This document shows, piece after piece, positions 1 through 7,396 of a DNA stretch of 64,000 nucleotides. The stretch lies in NCBI RefSeq assembly GCF_024741815.1, contig NZ_CP102951.1:4106001-4170000 (forward strand). The letters run 5' to 3'. Made by a program: the position numbers and the translations under genes. The notes under the pieces were generated by a model that ran no database searches, was not told the origin of the DNA, and was given only the letters and a program-made list of their open reading frames with translations. Origin of the DNA: Pseudomonas sp. LS1212. Lineage in GTDB: Bacteria; Pseudomonadota; Gammaproteobacteria; Pseudomonadales; Pseudomonadaceae. The stretch's first letter is position 1. Every line of letters begins with the position of its first letter.

Positions 1-202
1 TGTCCAATGCAGGCCACTCGACCGTCCAACCATTGTCGCCCAGCACAACATCGTTAAATGCTGTGCCATTGAGTGGCTTGAGGCCCTGGCACGTTTTCAG
101 GTCATAGCTCATGTCCAGCTCGAATTTCTGACCATCGACAAATGTCAGCTCAAGTTTGGCGTCAGGGAGAGCTTGCACAGCCTGTAGGCGCGGTCGCTTC
201 AT
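1..202 (-). CDS. DUF2442 protein, partial (runs off left edge)
   Basis: This is the N-terminal 67 codons of a minus-strand gene whose 3' end lies outside the window. The reading starts MKRPRLQAVQ and continues through a DUF2442-like pattern (acidic and aromatic positions around FVDGQKFELD, then GWTVEWP). The chosen ATG overlaps the stop of the upstream DUF4160 gene as ATGA, so the two are translationally coupled; an alternative ATG lies nine bases further upstream. DUF4160-DUF2442 pairs recur in bacterial genomes and have been proposed as toxin-antitoxin-like modules, with DUF2442 as the probable DNA-binding partner. That role is an inference here. The family call rests on pattern recognition of a partial protein. 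Confidence 0.7.
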   Translation of the reverse strand, partial: MKRPRLQAVQALPDAKLELTFVDGQKFELDMSYDLKTCQGLKPLNGTAFNDVVLGDNGWTVEWPALD

Positions 203-429
203 CGATGCCATTTCTTCCACTCCTTCAAAAGTTCGGCCTGGTTAGCCTGGACCCAGGCCAAAGCCTCATTCAAGACTGCAGCAGGTGCCCTTCCTGCTAC
301 AACCTCGACAACCTCCAGGCTGATCATAACGTCCACTCCTCCGCCCGTCAGATGAACATGCGGAGGAAGATGGTCCTTTTCCCGCAGCTCAATGCGGTAT
401 TTTTCCCGGAGACGGTGTTTGGTCGACAT
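199..429 (-). CDS. DUF4160 protein, candidate toxin-like partner
   Basis: A 76-residue protein starting MSTKHRLREKYRIEL. It has the DUF4160 signature of a basic N-terminus followed by an H-x-PPHVH-like stretch (DHLPPHVHLTGGG, about residues 19-31) and an amphipathic C-terminal helix (NEALAWVQANQAELL). The length fits the family. No good Shine-Dalgarno precedes the ATG, but the only longer reading uses a TTG and runs back across a perfect palindrome, so the ATG at 429 was preferred. It overlaps the following DUF2442 gene by four bases. The biochemical function of DUF4160 is not established; linkage to DUF2442 suggests a two-gene stress or toxin-antitoxin-like unit. Confidence 0.75.
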   Translation of the reverse strand: MSTKHRLREKYRIELREKDHLPPHVHLTGGGVDVMISLEVVEVVAGRAPAAVLNEALAWVQANQAELLKEWKKWHR

Positions 430-438
430 TCGGGGATG

Positions 439-459
439 GTATCGCCAAATTGGCGATAC
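439..459. promoter_or_regulatory. Perfect 21-bp palindrome, candidate operator
   Basis: Two 10-base arms, GTATCGCCAA and TTGGCGATAC, are exact reverse complements around a single central A. The site lies 9 bases upstream of the DUF4160 start codon, where a dimeric repressor would block transcription. A binding site for the pair's own DNA-binding partner is the simplest reading, but no binding is shown by sequence alone. Confidence 0.6.
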
Positions 460-514
460 AAACAAGATTCACCCATTTCATAATGTGAACGAGTGAAGCT
501 CCCACCACTCAGAG

Positions 515-1081
515 TCAGGCAGGGTCCAGGCTAATCGGGAAGAATTCACCGCCGCTGCGAACGCCCAGCCAGTGCTGGCCATCGATCTCGCGCACCTCTG
601 CCAGCTCAACCAGCTGGTAGAACACATTGCGGTGAATCAACGCTTCGAGATTGGTGCGCACATGCACGTAAGGCGACGGCTCTTGCGTCTGCGGGTCGAT
701 GACGAAACGCATGGGGTGCTCGCCACCCACCTCGACCTCTTCGTCGACATTGGTGGTGAAGCGCAAGCGCTGCCCTTCGCCCTCGCCCTCGACCTGCAGG
801 CTCACAGCAACGAAAGGGGCATCATCGACCTTGATACCAACCTTCTCGACCGGGGTGATCAGAAAGTAGTCGTCACCGTCACGGCGAATGATGGTGGAGA
901 ACAATTTGACCATCGGCTTGCGCCCGATCGGCGTCCCCAGGTAATACCAGGTCCCGTCGCGAGCGATGCGCATATCGATATCACCGCAGAATGCCGGGTT
1001 CCACAGATGAACGGGCGGCAGCCCCTTTTCCGACTTCGGAATCTGCGCCAGCAAATCATTGGCGTTGCCCGCACCACTCAT
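515..1081 (-). CDS. DUF1285 domain protein
   Basis: A 188-residue soluble protein. An AAGGAG Shine-Dalgarno lies seven bases before the ATG. The sequence shows the DUF1285 pattern: an N-terminal LPPVHLWNP segment, a WYYLGTPIGRKPMVKLF strand region around residues 46-62, then the DYFLITPVEKVGIKVDDAPF block and a C-terminal WLGVRSGGEFFPI. It has no signal peptide or membrane segment. DUF1285 proteins are common in proteobacteria and structures exist, but no function is agreed. It starts 11 bases after the stop of the lipoprotein gene and is probably co-transcribed with it. Confidence 0.85.
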   Translation of the reverse strand: MSGAGNANDLLAQIPKSEKGLPPVHLWNPAFCGDIDMRIARDGTWYYLGTPIGRKPMVKLFSTIIRRDGDDYFLITPVEKVGIKVDDAPFVAVSLQVEGEGEGQRLRFTTNVDEEVEVGGEHPMRFVIDPQTQEPSPYVHVRTNLEALIHRNVFYQLVELAEVREIDGQHWLGVRSGGEFFPISLDPA

Positions 1082-1091
1082 ACCCTTCTCC

Positions 1092-1694
1092 TTAGCGACT
1101 CATACCCAATAGGCTACGAGCGTAATCCTCAAGTGGCGGGCCAAGCAAATCCTCGGGCCGGTCATCGTGAAACGTCAGCAAACCGCCGCGGCTGCGAATT
1201 CGAGCCGTATCGATCAAATAACGGGTATTGGTTTCGATCAGCATCAACTGGATCACGCCGCTATCGATGCCCAACCGGTCCACTGCCTGCTGATCGTACC
1301 AGTCGTCGCCGTTGCTGATGCGGTCATCGGCCTTGGCGAAACGGGCGTAGAGCAGATAGTGCGCACCGGCATCACGCGCCTCGTTCAGGGCCGCTTCCAG
1401 GCCCAATGGCGCCCTGGCGCGACGCACCAGCGGGAAGTATTCGACAAACCCCTTGAACGCTTCCTCGGCCACCACGTTGGGGCGCGGATAAGCACCGCCC
1501 GGGGGTGCAAATGCGCCCTGGCCGATGAAAATGAATGAGTCAGGTTGCAGGCGCAACGACATGGCGCGCTGCGTGTCACTGTGATCAAGCAGACCGGCAT
1601 CGCTCATATGATAACGGGCACCCTCGCCCAGATCGCTGACGTTCATGCAGCCGCCCAGCGACAGCAGTGCCAGCAGCAAAACCAAGCTTCGCAT
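1092..1694 (-). CDS. DUF4823-type lipoprotein
   Basis: A 200-residue protein with a type II signal peptide: MRS, a leucine-rich core, then the lipobox LGGC with the modified Cys at residue 16. Residue +2 is Met, so the inner-membrane Asp signal is absent and outer-membrane sorting is likely. The mature part (SFIFIGQGAF, HYLLYARFAKADDR, LIETNTRYLIDTARI) matches the DUF4823 lipoprotein family as I know it from pseudomonads. Function unknown. It is followed 11 bases later by the DUF1285 gene and lies downstream of moaA on the same strand. Confidence 0.85.
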   Translation of the reverse strand: MRSLVLLLALLSLGGCMNVSDLGEGARYHMSDAGLLDHSDTQRAMSLRLQPDSFIFIGQGAFAPPGGAYPRPNVVAEEAFKGFVEYFPLVRRARAPLGLEAALNEARDAGAHYLLYARFAKADDRISNGDDWYDQQAVDRLGIDSGVIQLMLIETNTRYLIDTARIRSRGGLLTFHDDRPEDLLGPPLEDYARSLLGMSR

Positions 1695-1758
1695 CTTCCC
1701 TCCAGAGGCCGGTGACGGAAAACCGGCGAATAGCCCCCGGATGCAGCTTTTGCGCCAG

Positions 1759-2727
1759 TTAGCCCCCGATGATTTTCATCACCGTCGCGCCGCCCGAAAA
1801 TGCAACTTCCTGCTTGTCACCGAGCGCCTTGACCAATAGCCCCTGCAACGCGGGCAGGGCCTGATGGCGAGGCTTGTCGAGCAAGTCACCGACATAATGC
1901 CGGTTGCTCGAAGAGAGACAGCCATGCAGCCAGCCAGTAGAGGACAGGCGCAGACGCGAGCACGTCCGGCAGAATGGCACGCTTTCATTGGCGATCACGC
2001 CGAAGTAACCCTTTCCAGGAATCTGGTAGCGCAACGCGGTAGCGTCGACCGGGGCATCGGCCTGAAGGTACTCATGATGCTCGCCAATGACCTGAAGCAA
2101 TTGTTGCAGGCCAACGAATTGCTGCAGAAATGCATTCGAATCGCTGGCCAGGTGCCCCATGCGCATCAGTTCGATGAACCGCAATTCGTACCCGCGCTCA
2201 AGACAGTAATCAAGCAGTGGCAGCACTTGATCGAGGTTCTGCCCGCGCAGCGGCACCATGTTGACCTTGATCTTGATACCCGCCGCACTCGCCTGCGTCA
2301 TGCCGTCGAGCACGGTGGCCAGGTCGCCGCCCCGGGCAATGCTGCGAAAGGCCGTGGGATCGAGGGTATCGAGGGAAACATTGAGCCGCGCGATGCCTGC
2401 ATCCACCAGCACCGGCAGCTTGCGCAGCAACAACTGGCCATTGGTGGTCAGGCTGATATCGTCCAGGCCCAGCACCGAGACTTCCCGCATGAAGGTTTCA
2501 AGCTTGGGGCTGACCAGCGGTTCACCGCCGGTAATGCGCAGGCGTTCGATGCCGGCCGCCTCGATCAGGTACGCGACGCCGCGGGCCATGGCCTCGGCCG
2601 ACAGTTCATCCTGCGCAGCAACCAGGCGCTTGCCATTGGGCACGCAATAGGTACACGCATAGTTGCAGGCGGAGGTCAGGCTGACGCGCAAATTGCGAAA
2701 ACGCCTGCCTTGTCGATCGACGATCAT
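1759..2727 (-). CDS. moaA: GTP 3',8-cyclase MoaA (molybdenum cofactor)
   Basis: A 322-residue radical SAM enzyme that makes 3',8-cyclo-GTP, the first step to molybdopterin. The N-terminal cluster motif C-x3-C-x2-C is at residues 21, 25 and 28 (SACNYACTYC). The ITGGEPL SAM motif follows, and a second cluster is formed by C-x2-C-x13-C near the C-terminus (FCRTCSRLR then HGCL). The protein ends in Gly-Gly, the tail that MoaA uses in its active site. The ATG at 2727 has GGAG six bases upstream and was preferred over an ATG five codons earlier. No other moa gene is adjacent; pseudomonads often carry more than one moaA, so this may be the isolated copy. Confidence 0.92.
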   Translation of the reverse strand: MIVDRQGRRFRNLRVSLTSACNYACTYCVPNGKRLVAAQDELSAEAMARGVAYLIEAAGIERLRITGGEPLVSPKLETFMREVSVLGLDDISLTTNGQLLLRKLPVLVDAGIARLNVSLDTLDPTAFRSIARGGDLATVLDGMTQASAAGIKIKVNMVPLRGQNLDQVLPLLDYCLERGYELRFIELMRMGHLASDSNAFLQQFVGLQQLLQVIGEHHEYLQADAPVDATALRYQIPGKGYFGVIANESVPFCRTCSRLRLSSTGWLHGCLSSSNRHYVGDLLDKPRHQALPALQGLLVKALGDKQEVAFSGGATVMKIIGG

Positions 2728-2855
2728 GGGGGACTCCGGCATGGGAAAAATCGGACATGCAAAACCTGACTCAAAAATCAGGTTTTTGCAAGCCTCATAC
2801 CTGAGTATATTCCTGAGGGGCCCGACCCCGTAACACTATAGCCGGGCGAAATACT

Positions 2856-3494
2856 TCAACTGCCGGAGGTATCGGTATCGCGCTTGCGCTTGTTGCCCAT
2901 GCGCACACCAATGTCCATCAGGAACTGGAAGAAGCCTTCCTGATCTTCCAGCACATTGCTCCAGAACGGCGAGTGGTAAAGCGCCACGGCGCCATGCACC
3001 AGCGCCCAGGACGCGCAGTAATGGAAGTACGGCGGCACATCCTCAAGCTTGCCTTCGCTGATCCGCCCCTTGATCAGCTGGGTCAGACGCTCGAAGTTCG
3101 ATGCGCGGATCTTGTGCAGCTCCTCGACCATCTCCGGCACCTGATTGCCCTTGACCACCTTTTCTTCCAGGCGATCGAACAGGCGATAGCGTTGCGGGTC
3201 GCGCATGCGAAACTCGAAGTAGGCGCGCGACAAGGCCTCCTTGTCGCGATCGACATCGGCAGAATGGAGCAATTCGTTCAAGTCGCGCTCATAATCGAGC
3301 ATCAGGCGCAGGTAGATCTCCGCCTTGGACTTGAAATGCTTGTAGATCGTGCCTTTGCCGATACCGACTGCATCAGCGATCATCTCGACGGTGACGCTGT
3401 CTTCACCTTGATCGAGGAACAGCTTGAGTGCGGTATCGAGAATTTCTTGCTCACGGCGACGAAACTCACGGACCTTACGAGGTTCTTTCTGCAT
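2856..3494 (-). CDS. TetR/AcrR family transcriptional regulator
   Basis: A 212-residue regulator. The TetR helix-turn-helix is at about residues 17-60: REQEILDTALKLFLDQGEDS, then VTVEMIADAVGIGKGTIYKHF. The C-terminal ligand domain is helical with no recognisable ligand motif. The start MQKEPRKVREFRRR was chosen because homologues begin there and the reading upstream lacks TetR similarity. It is transcribed divergently from the class V aminotransferase across 72 bases, so it may control that gene and itself. A TetR gene beside tatD is the usual pseudomonad arrangement, from memory around PA2957 in P. aeruginosa. The ligand is unknown. Confidence 0.9.
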   Translation of the reverse strand: MQKEPRKVREFRRREQEILDTALKLFLDQGEDSVTVEMIADAVGIGKGTIYKHFKSKAEIYLRLMLDYERDLNELLHSADVDRDKEALSRAYFEFRMRDPQRYRLFDRLEEKVVKGNQVPEMVEELHKIRASNFERLTQLIKGRISEGKLEDVPPYFHYCASWALVHGAVALYHSPFWSNVLEDQEGFFQFLMDIGVRMGNKRKRDTDTSGS

Positions 3495-3566
3495 AAGAGG
3501 GACTGGATCAAAATCGAAGCCGGGTATTATGCCTAACTTGCGCCAAAATGCACGGATCATCCGACC

Positions 3567-4700
3567 ATGTCTATGTTTCACGATGAGTTTGAACAGGCCA
3601 GCGGCCTGCGTTATCTGAACCACGCAGCGGTGGCTCCCTGGCCAAAACGCAGCAGCGACGCGGTCCGCCGCTTCGCCGAGGAGAACGTTTTACTGGGCGC
3701 CAGGGACTATCCAGACTGGATGGCGATGGAGCAACGACTTCGCGAACGCTTGATGCGGCTGACGAATGCACCGTCGACGGATGACATTGCTCTGGTCAAG
3801 AATACATCAGAAGCGCTTTCTTTCGTAGCCTTTGGCCTGGACTGGCAAGCGGGCGACCAGATTGTCATCAGCGATGAAGAATTCCCTTCCAACCGCATCG
3901 TTTGGGAAGCCCTTGGCAACCAAGGGGTGAAAGTGGTTCAGGTCAGCCTCAAGGGTGACGATCCGGAAGCCGCGCTGCTCACCGCCTGCGGCCCGCAGAC
4001 CCGGCTGATGTCGATCAGCTCGGTTCAATACGCCACCGGTCTGCGCCTGGACCTGCCGCGCCTTGGCCAGGGCTGCAAGGAACGCAACGTGATGTTCTGC
4101 ATCGACGCCATCCAGCAATTGGGCGCCCTGCCCTTCGACGTGCAGCTATATCAATGCGACTTCGCCATGGCCGATGGTCACAAATGGCTGCTGGGGCCGG
4201 AGGGGCTGGGGGTGTTCTATTGCCGTAGCGAGGTGCGCGCGCAATTGAAATTGAGCGAGTTCGGCTGGCATATGGTCGAGCACATGGGTGACTACGACCG
4301 TACCGAATGGGAACCGGCCCGCAGCGCCCGGCGCTTTGAGTGCGGCAGCCCCAACATGCTGGGCGCCAGTGCGCTGGAAGCCAGCCTGTCGCTGTTCGAA
4401 GAGGTCGGTATGGAGAACGTCGCCGCAGCGCTGGGCGAACGGGTTCAATGGCTTTACGACGGCTTGGGCAGCATCCCCGGCGTCATCATTCACAGCCCAC
4501 TGAATCCTGCACGCCGTGCCGGAATTGTCTCATTCAGTATCGATGGCATTGATAATCGGCAGGTATATGAGCAGCTCAAGCAGGAACAGGTGATTTGTAT
4601 CCCGCGCGGCCATGGAGTGCGCTTTTCTCCTCATTTCTATACCGATAAGCGCGTGATCGACGAAACTATCGCCATTGTGAAAAAGATTGCAGAGCAATGA
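3567..4700 (+). CDS. Class V PLP-dependent aminotransferase
   Basis: A 377-residue fold-type I PLP enzyme of the class V (NifS/SufS/isopenicillin-epimerase-like) group. It begins with the substrate-side motif YLNHAAVAPWP. The Schiff-base region reads ADGHKWLLGPEGLGVFY, with Lys in HKW, and CIDAIQQLGALPFDV supplies the cofactor-binding Asp and neighbouring residues. No catalytic-loop cysteine typical of cysteine desulfurases is obvious, so an amino-acid aminotransferase or epimerase is more likely than a desulfurase. The start at 3567 has only a weak upstream purine stretch; the ATG two codons later is an alternative. It is divergent from the TetR gene. The substrate cannot be read from the sequence. 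Confidence 0.88.
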   Translation: MSMFHDEFEQASGLRYLNHAAVAPWPKRSSDAVRRFAEENVLLGARDYPDWMAMEQRLRERLMRLTNAPSTDDIALVKNTSEALSFVAFGLDWQAGDQIVISDEEFPSNRIVWEALGNQGVKVVQVSLKGDDPEAALLTACGPQTRLMSISSVQYATGLRLDLPRLGQGCKERNVMFCIDAIQQLGALPFDVQLYQCDFAMADGHKWLLGPEGLGVFYCRSEVRAQLKLSEFGWHMVEHMGDYDRTEWEPARSARRFECGSPNMLGASALEASLSLFEEVGMENVAAALGERVQWLYDGLGSIPGVIIHSPLNPARRAGIVSFSIDGIDNRQVYEQLKQEQVICIPRGHGVRFSPHFYTDKRVIDETIAIVKKIAEQ

Positions 4701-4872
4701 GTGCTCAGCAGCGGCGCACGTATTCCAAATCTGTTTAAGAAACGAGCAGCACTGAGTGGAATAGCGCCAATCATGACCAATACTTGAAGTGTTGACGCGC
4801 CATACCCCCCAAGTGACGCGTCAACAAAGGTGTCAAAGGACAGCACACCTTTGTTTTACTCCTAATGGTCTT

Positions 4873-4908
4873 AACCCGGATTCACCCCCCAGAACCCGGG
4901 TTTTTTTT
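4873..4908 (+). terminator. Rho-independent terminator after aminotransferase gene
   Basis: Stem AACCCGG / CCGGGTT followed by eight T residues on the plus strand, about 170 bases past the aminotransferase stop. A second inverted repeat, GTTGACGCG and CGCGTCAAC, lies just upstream at about 4793-4824 and may be another hairpin in the same 3' region. Confidence 0.8.
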
Positions 4909-4949
4909 GCCTGCGATTCAGCAGGGCCTGGCAACCATCGCTCGCGGCC

Positions 4950-5729
4950 TCAGATCCGTGCCTGCGGGAACAAGCGCTTGAAGTTGGCCGTGGTCTGTTC
5001 GGCGAACCGCTCATAGGGTTCACCCCGCAGCATCGCCAGGAACTCCGCCACTTCACGGACGTACTGCGGCAGGTTCGGCTTGCCCCGGTAGGGAATCGGG
5101 GCGAGGTAGGGAGAGTCGGTCTCGACCAGAAGTCGATCGGCAGGTACCTGCCGCGCCACATCACGCAAGGCATCGGCATTGCGGAAAGTCACAATGCCGG
5201 ACAGGGAAATATAAAATCCCAGGTCCAGTGCCGCCTTGGCCATGTCCCAGTCTTCGGTAAAGCAATGCAGGACACCCGCCTGCACCAGACTGGCCTCGCG
5301 CAGCAGCGCCAGGGTATCGGCGCGGGCGCCACGGGTATGGACGATGACTGGCTTGCCGGTCAGGGATGCCGCGTGCAGGTGCAGACGGAAGGATTCCTGC
5401 TGCAACTCGGCCGCTTCCGGCTCGTAGTGATAATCCAGGCCGGTTTCACCAATGGCGACGACGTGCGGATGTTCGAGCTCGCGCAGCAACCAATCGAGCG
5501 CCGGCGCAGCACCGGGTTGCAGATCGAGCGGATGCACTCCGACCGAACAGTCGACGTCCGCATAGCGCTCGGCCAGCCCCCTGACTGTCGCGGCGTTGTC
5601 GGCGCTGACGCCGATGCAGAGAAAGTGACCGACACCGCGCGCGCGTGCGGCATCGAGCGCGGCATCGAGCGAGCCGGCGTGTTCAGTGAGATCGAGACGA
5701 TCCAGGTGACAATGGGAATCTACAAGCAT
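4950..5729 (-). CDS. tatD: TatD family metal-dependent hydrolase / DNase
   Basis: A 259-residue TIM-barrel amidohydrolase. The metal-binding HxH is at residues 6-8 (DSHCHLD), with conserved GETGLDYH, VIVHTRGA and ETDSPYLAPIPYRGKPN blocks in the order expected for TatD/YcfH. The family is a magnesium-dependent DNase acting on DNA ends. The length is normal. It lies only 36 bases after holB; in other pseudomonads the pilZ gene sits in this gap, and it is absent here. Confidence 0.95.
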   Translation of the reverse strand: MLVDSHCHLDRLDLTEHAGSLDAALDAARARGVGHFLCIGVSADNAATVRGLAERYADVDCSVGVHPLDLQPGAAPALDWLLRELEHPHVVAIGETGLDYHYEPEAAELQQESFRLHLHAASLTGKPVIVHTRGARADTLALLREASLVQAGVLHCFTEDWDMAKAALDLGFYISLSGIVTFRNADALRDVARQVPADRLLVETDSPYLAPIPYRGKPNLPQYVREVAEFLAMLRGEPYERFAEQTTANFKRLFPQARI

Positions 5730-5765
5730 GGATGGAATGACATCTACATCAGGTGAGAAGGACGA

Positions 5766-6752
5766 TCAGCGCTGACCAGGCAACGCCGACCAGGACACCA
5801 GCAAAGCTTCGAGCAAGAGCACGCGATTGAGGTTGGCCTTGGCCAGTACCTTCTGGCGCTGAGCGAGAATCCAGTCCTGGATACTCAACACCTTGTCCAG
5901 CTCGCTCTTTTGCGCCAGGTACTGCACCACCTTGCGCATGTCGCTCAAGCCTAACCCCTCCTCATCCTGCGTCAACTGATAGCGCAGCACCAGGTTCGAC
6001 CAATCGCAAAACCAGTCGAACAGCAACAACAGCGCAATGCTGTTCCAACTCTCGGCCAGCTGACTCGGCGACGCCTGCTGCTTGAGGAGTTTTTTCACCC
6101 CGTCGACCACGGCCGCCCGCTGCTCGCGCACGCCCTGGGCCTTAAGGCTGACAGCCGCCAACGGCGAGCCCGCCGCCAGGGTCAGCAACTCGAGGCGCTC
6201 CTGCTCGTCGCAGTCGGGCAAGGCACCGGCCAGCCATTGCAGGCTCTGGGCCTGCCCCGGCAAAGGACAGGCCTGCTGCACGCAACGGCTCTTGATCGTC
6301 GGCAACAAGCGGCTGGGCTGATGACTGACGAGTAGCAACACGGTATTGCCTGAAGGCTCTTCCAGACTCTTGAGCAGGGCGTTGGCGGCATTGATGTTCA
6401 TCGATTCGGCCGGCTCGACCAACACCACTTTGCGACCACCCAGCTGCGCCGTCTGGACCACGAAACCGACCAGGTCGCGGACCTGATCGACCTTGATCGC
6501 CTTGTCCGCCTCCTCCGGCTCCAGCACGTAGTTATCCGGATGACTGCCCGCGGCCAGCAGCATACAGGACTTGCACCGGCCACAGGCCTGCAGCCCTTGC
6601 GGGCTCTGGCACAACAGCAGGGCCATCAGGCGTTCGGCCAGGGCGCGCTTGCCGATCCCCTGCGGACCGTGCAGCAGATACGCATGGGCATGCTGCTTGC
6701 GTCCAGCCAGGTGCTGCCAGACGTCAGCCTGCCAGGGATAGGCTTCAGCCAC
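5766..6752 (-). CDS. holB: DNA polymerase III subunit delta'
   Basis: A 328-residue clamp-loader subunit. The N-terminal AAA+ fold has GPQGIGKRALAER (Walker A-like), a zinc module CQSPQGLQACGRCKSC at about residues 50-65, a RDLVGFV segment and the LLKSLEEPSGN sensor region. A GTG start at 6752 was chosen: it is the known N-terminus (V/M-AEAYPWQADVW) and its codon overlaps the tmk stop by eight bases. A longer upstream reading is just the tmk gene in another frame. It works with tmk products in replication and is in one operon with mltG and tmk. Confidence 0.96.
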   Translation of the reverse strand: MAEAYPWQADVWQHLAGRKQHAHAYLLHGPQGIGKRALAERLMALLLCQSPQGLQACGRCKSCMLLAAGSHPDNYVLEPEEADKAIKVDQVRDLVGFVVQTAQLGGRKVVLVEPAESMNINAANALLKSLEEPSGNTVLLLVSHQPSRLLPTIKSRCVQQACPLPGQAQSLQWLAGALPDCDEQERLELLTLAAGSPLAAVSLKAQGVREQRAAVVDGVKKLLKQQASPSQLAESWNSIALLLLFDWFCDWSNLVLRYQLTQDEEGLGLSDMRKVVQYLAQKSELDKVLSIQDWILAQRQKVLAKANLNRVLLLEALLVSWSALPGQR

Positions 6753-7377
6753 GGTACAACCCCTGGATTTCCGGCAGCAGCGCATCGAGCGACCGCTGGA
6801 CTTCGGCCAGTGGCAGGGCGGCATCAACCAAGCGGTAGCGGGCGGGGTGCGCTTCGGCACGCTTGAGGTAGGCAGTGCGAACCGCCTCGAAGAACGCTCG
6901 CCCTTCCTGCTCGAATCGATCCAGTCGACCGCGAGCCGAGGCACGCGCCAGGCCCACTTCCACCGGCAAGTCGAACACCAGGGTCAGATCAGGGCGCAAT
7001 TGGCCCTGGACGAAGGCCTCCAGCGTGGCGATGCGCTCTTGAGAGAGACCGCGACCACCGCCCTGGTAGGCATAAGTGGCATCGGTAAATCGATCGCAAA
7101 GCACTATCGCGCCACGGGCCAGCGCCGGCCGGATCACTTCGGCCAAATGCTGGGCACGCGCGGCGAACACCAGCAAAAGCTCAGTGTCGGCATTCATCCG
7201 CTCGTCGCTGGGGGCCAGCAGCAATTCACGAATCCGCTCCGCCAGTGGCGTACCGCCGGGCTCGCGGGTCAGCACCACATCGATACCGACAGCGCGCAGA
7301 TGCCCGGCCAGGTATTCGCGATTGGTGCTCTTGCCCGCACCTTCGGGACCTTCCAGAGTAATAAACAAACCGGTCAC
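6745..7377 (-). CDS. tmk: Thymidylate kinase
   Basis: A 210-residue dTMP kinase with P-loop LEGPEGAGKST at the N-terminus, the DR(Y/F) motif in CDRFTDATYAYQGGGRG and the TREPGGTPLAERIR block. It starts at GTG (V/M-TGLFITLEG); the extra N-terminal reading in this frame is the antisense of the mltG tail. It overlaps holB by eight bases and lies 19 bases after mltG, so the three are co-transcribed. It provides dTDP for DNA synthesis. Confidence 0.96.
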   Translation of the reverse strand: MTGLFITLEGPEGAGKSTNREYLAGHLRAVGIDVVLTREPGGTPLAERIRELLLAPSDERMNADTELLLVFAARAQHLAEVIRPALARGAIVLCDRFTDATYAYQGGGRGLSQERIATLEAFVQGQLRPDLTLVFDLPVEVGLARASARGRLDRFEQEGRAFFEAVRTAYLKRAEAHPARYRLVDAALPLAEVQRSLDALLPEIQGLYRG

Positions 7378-7396
7378 AGGCAGTCCTTGATCTTGA

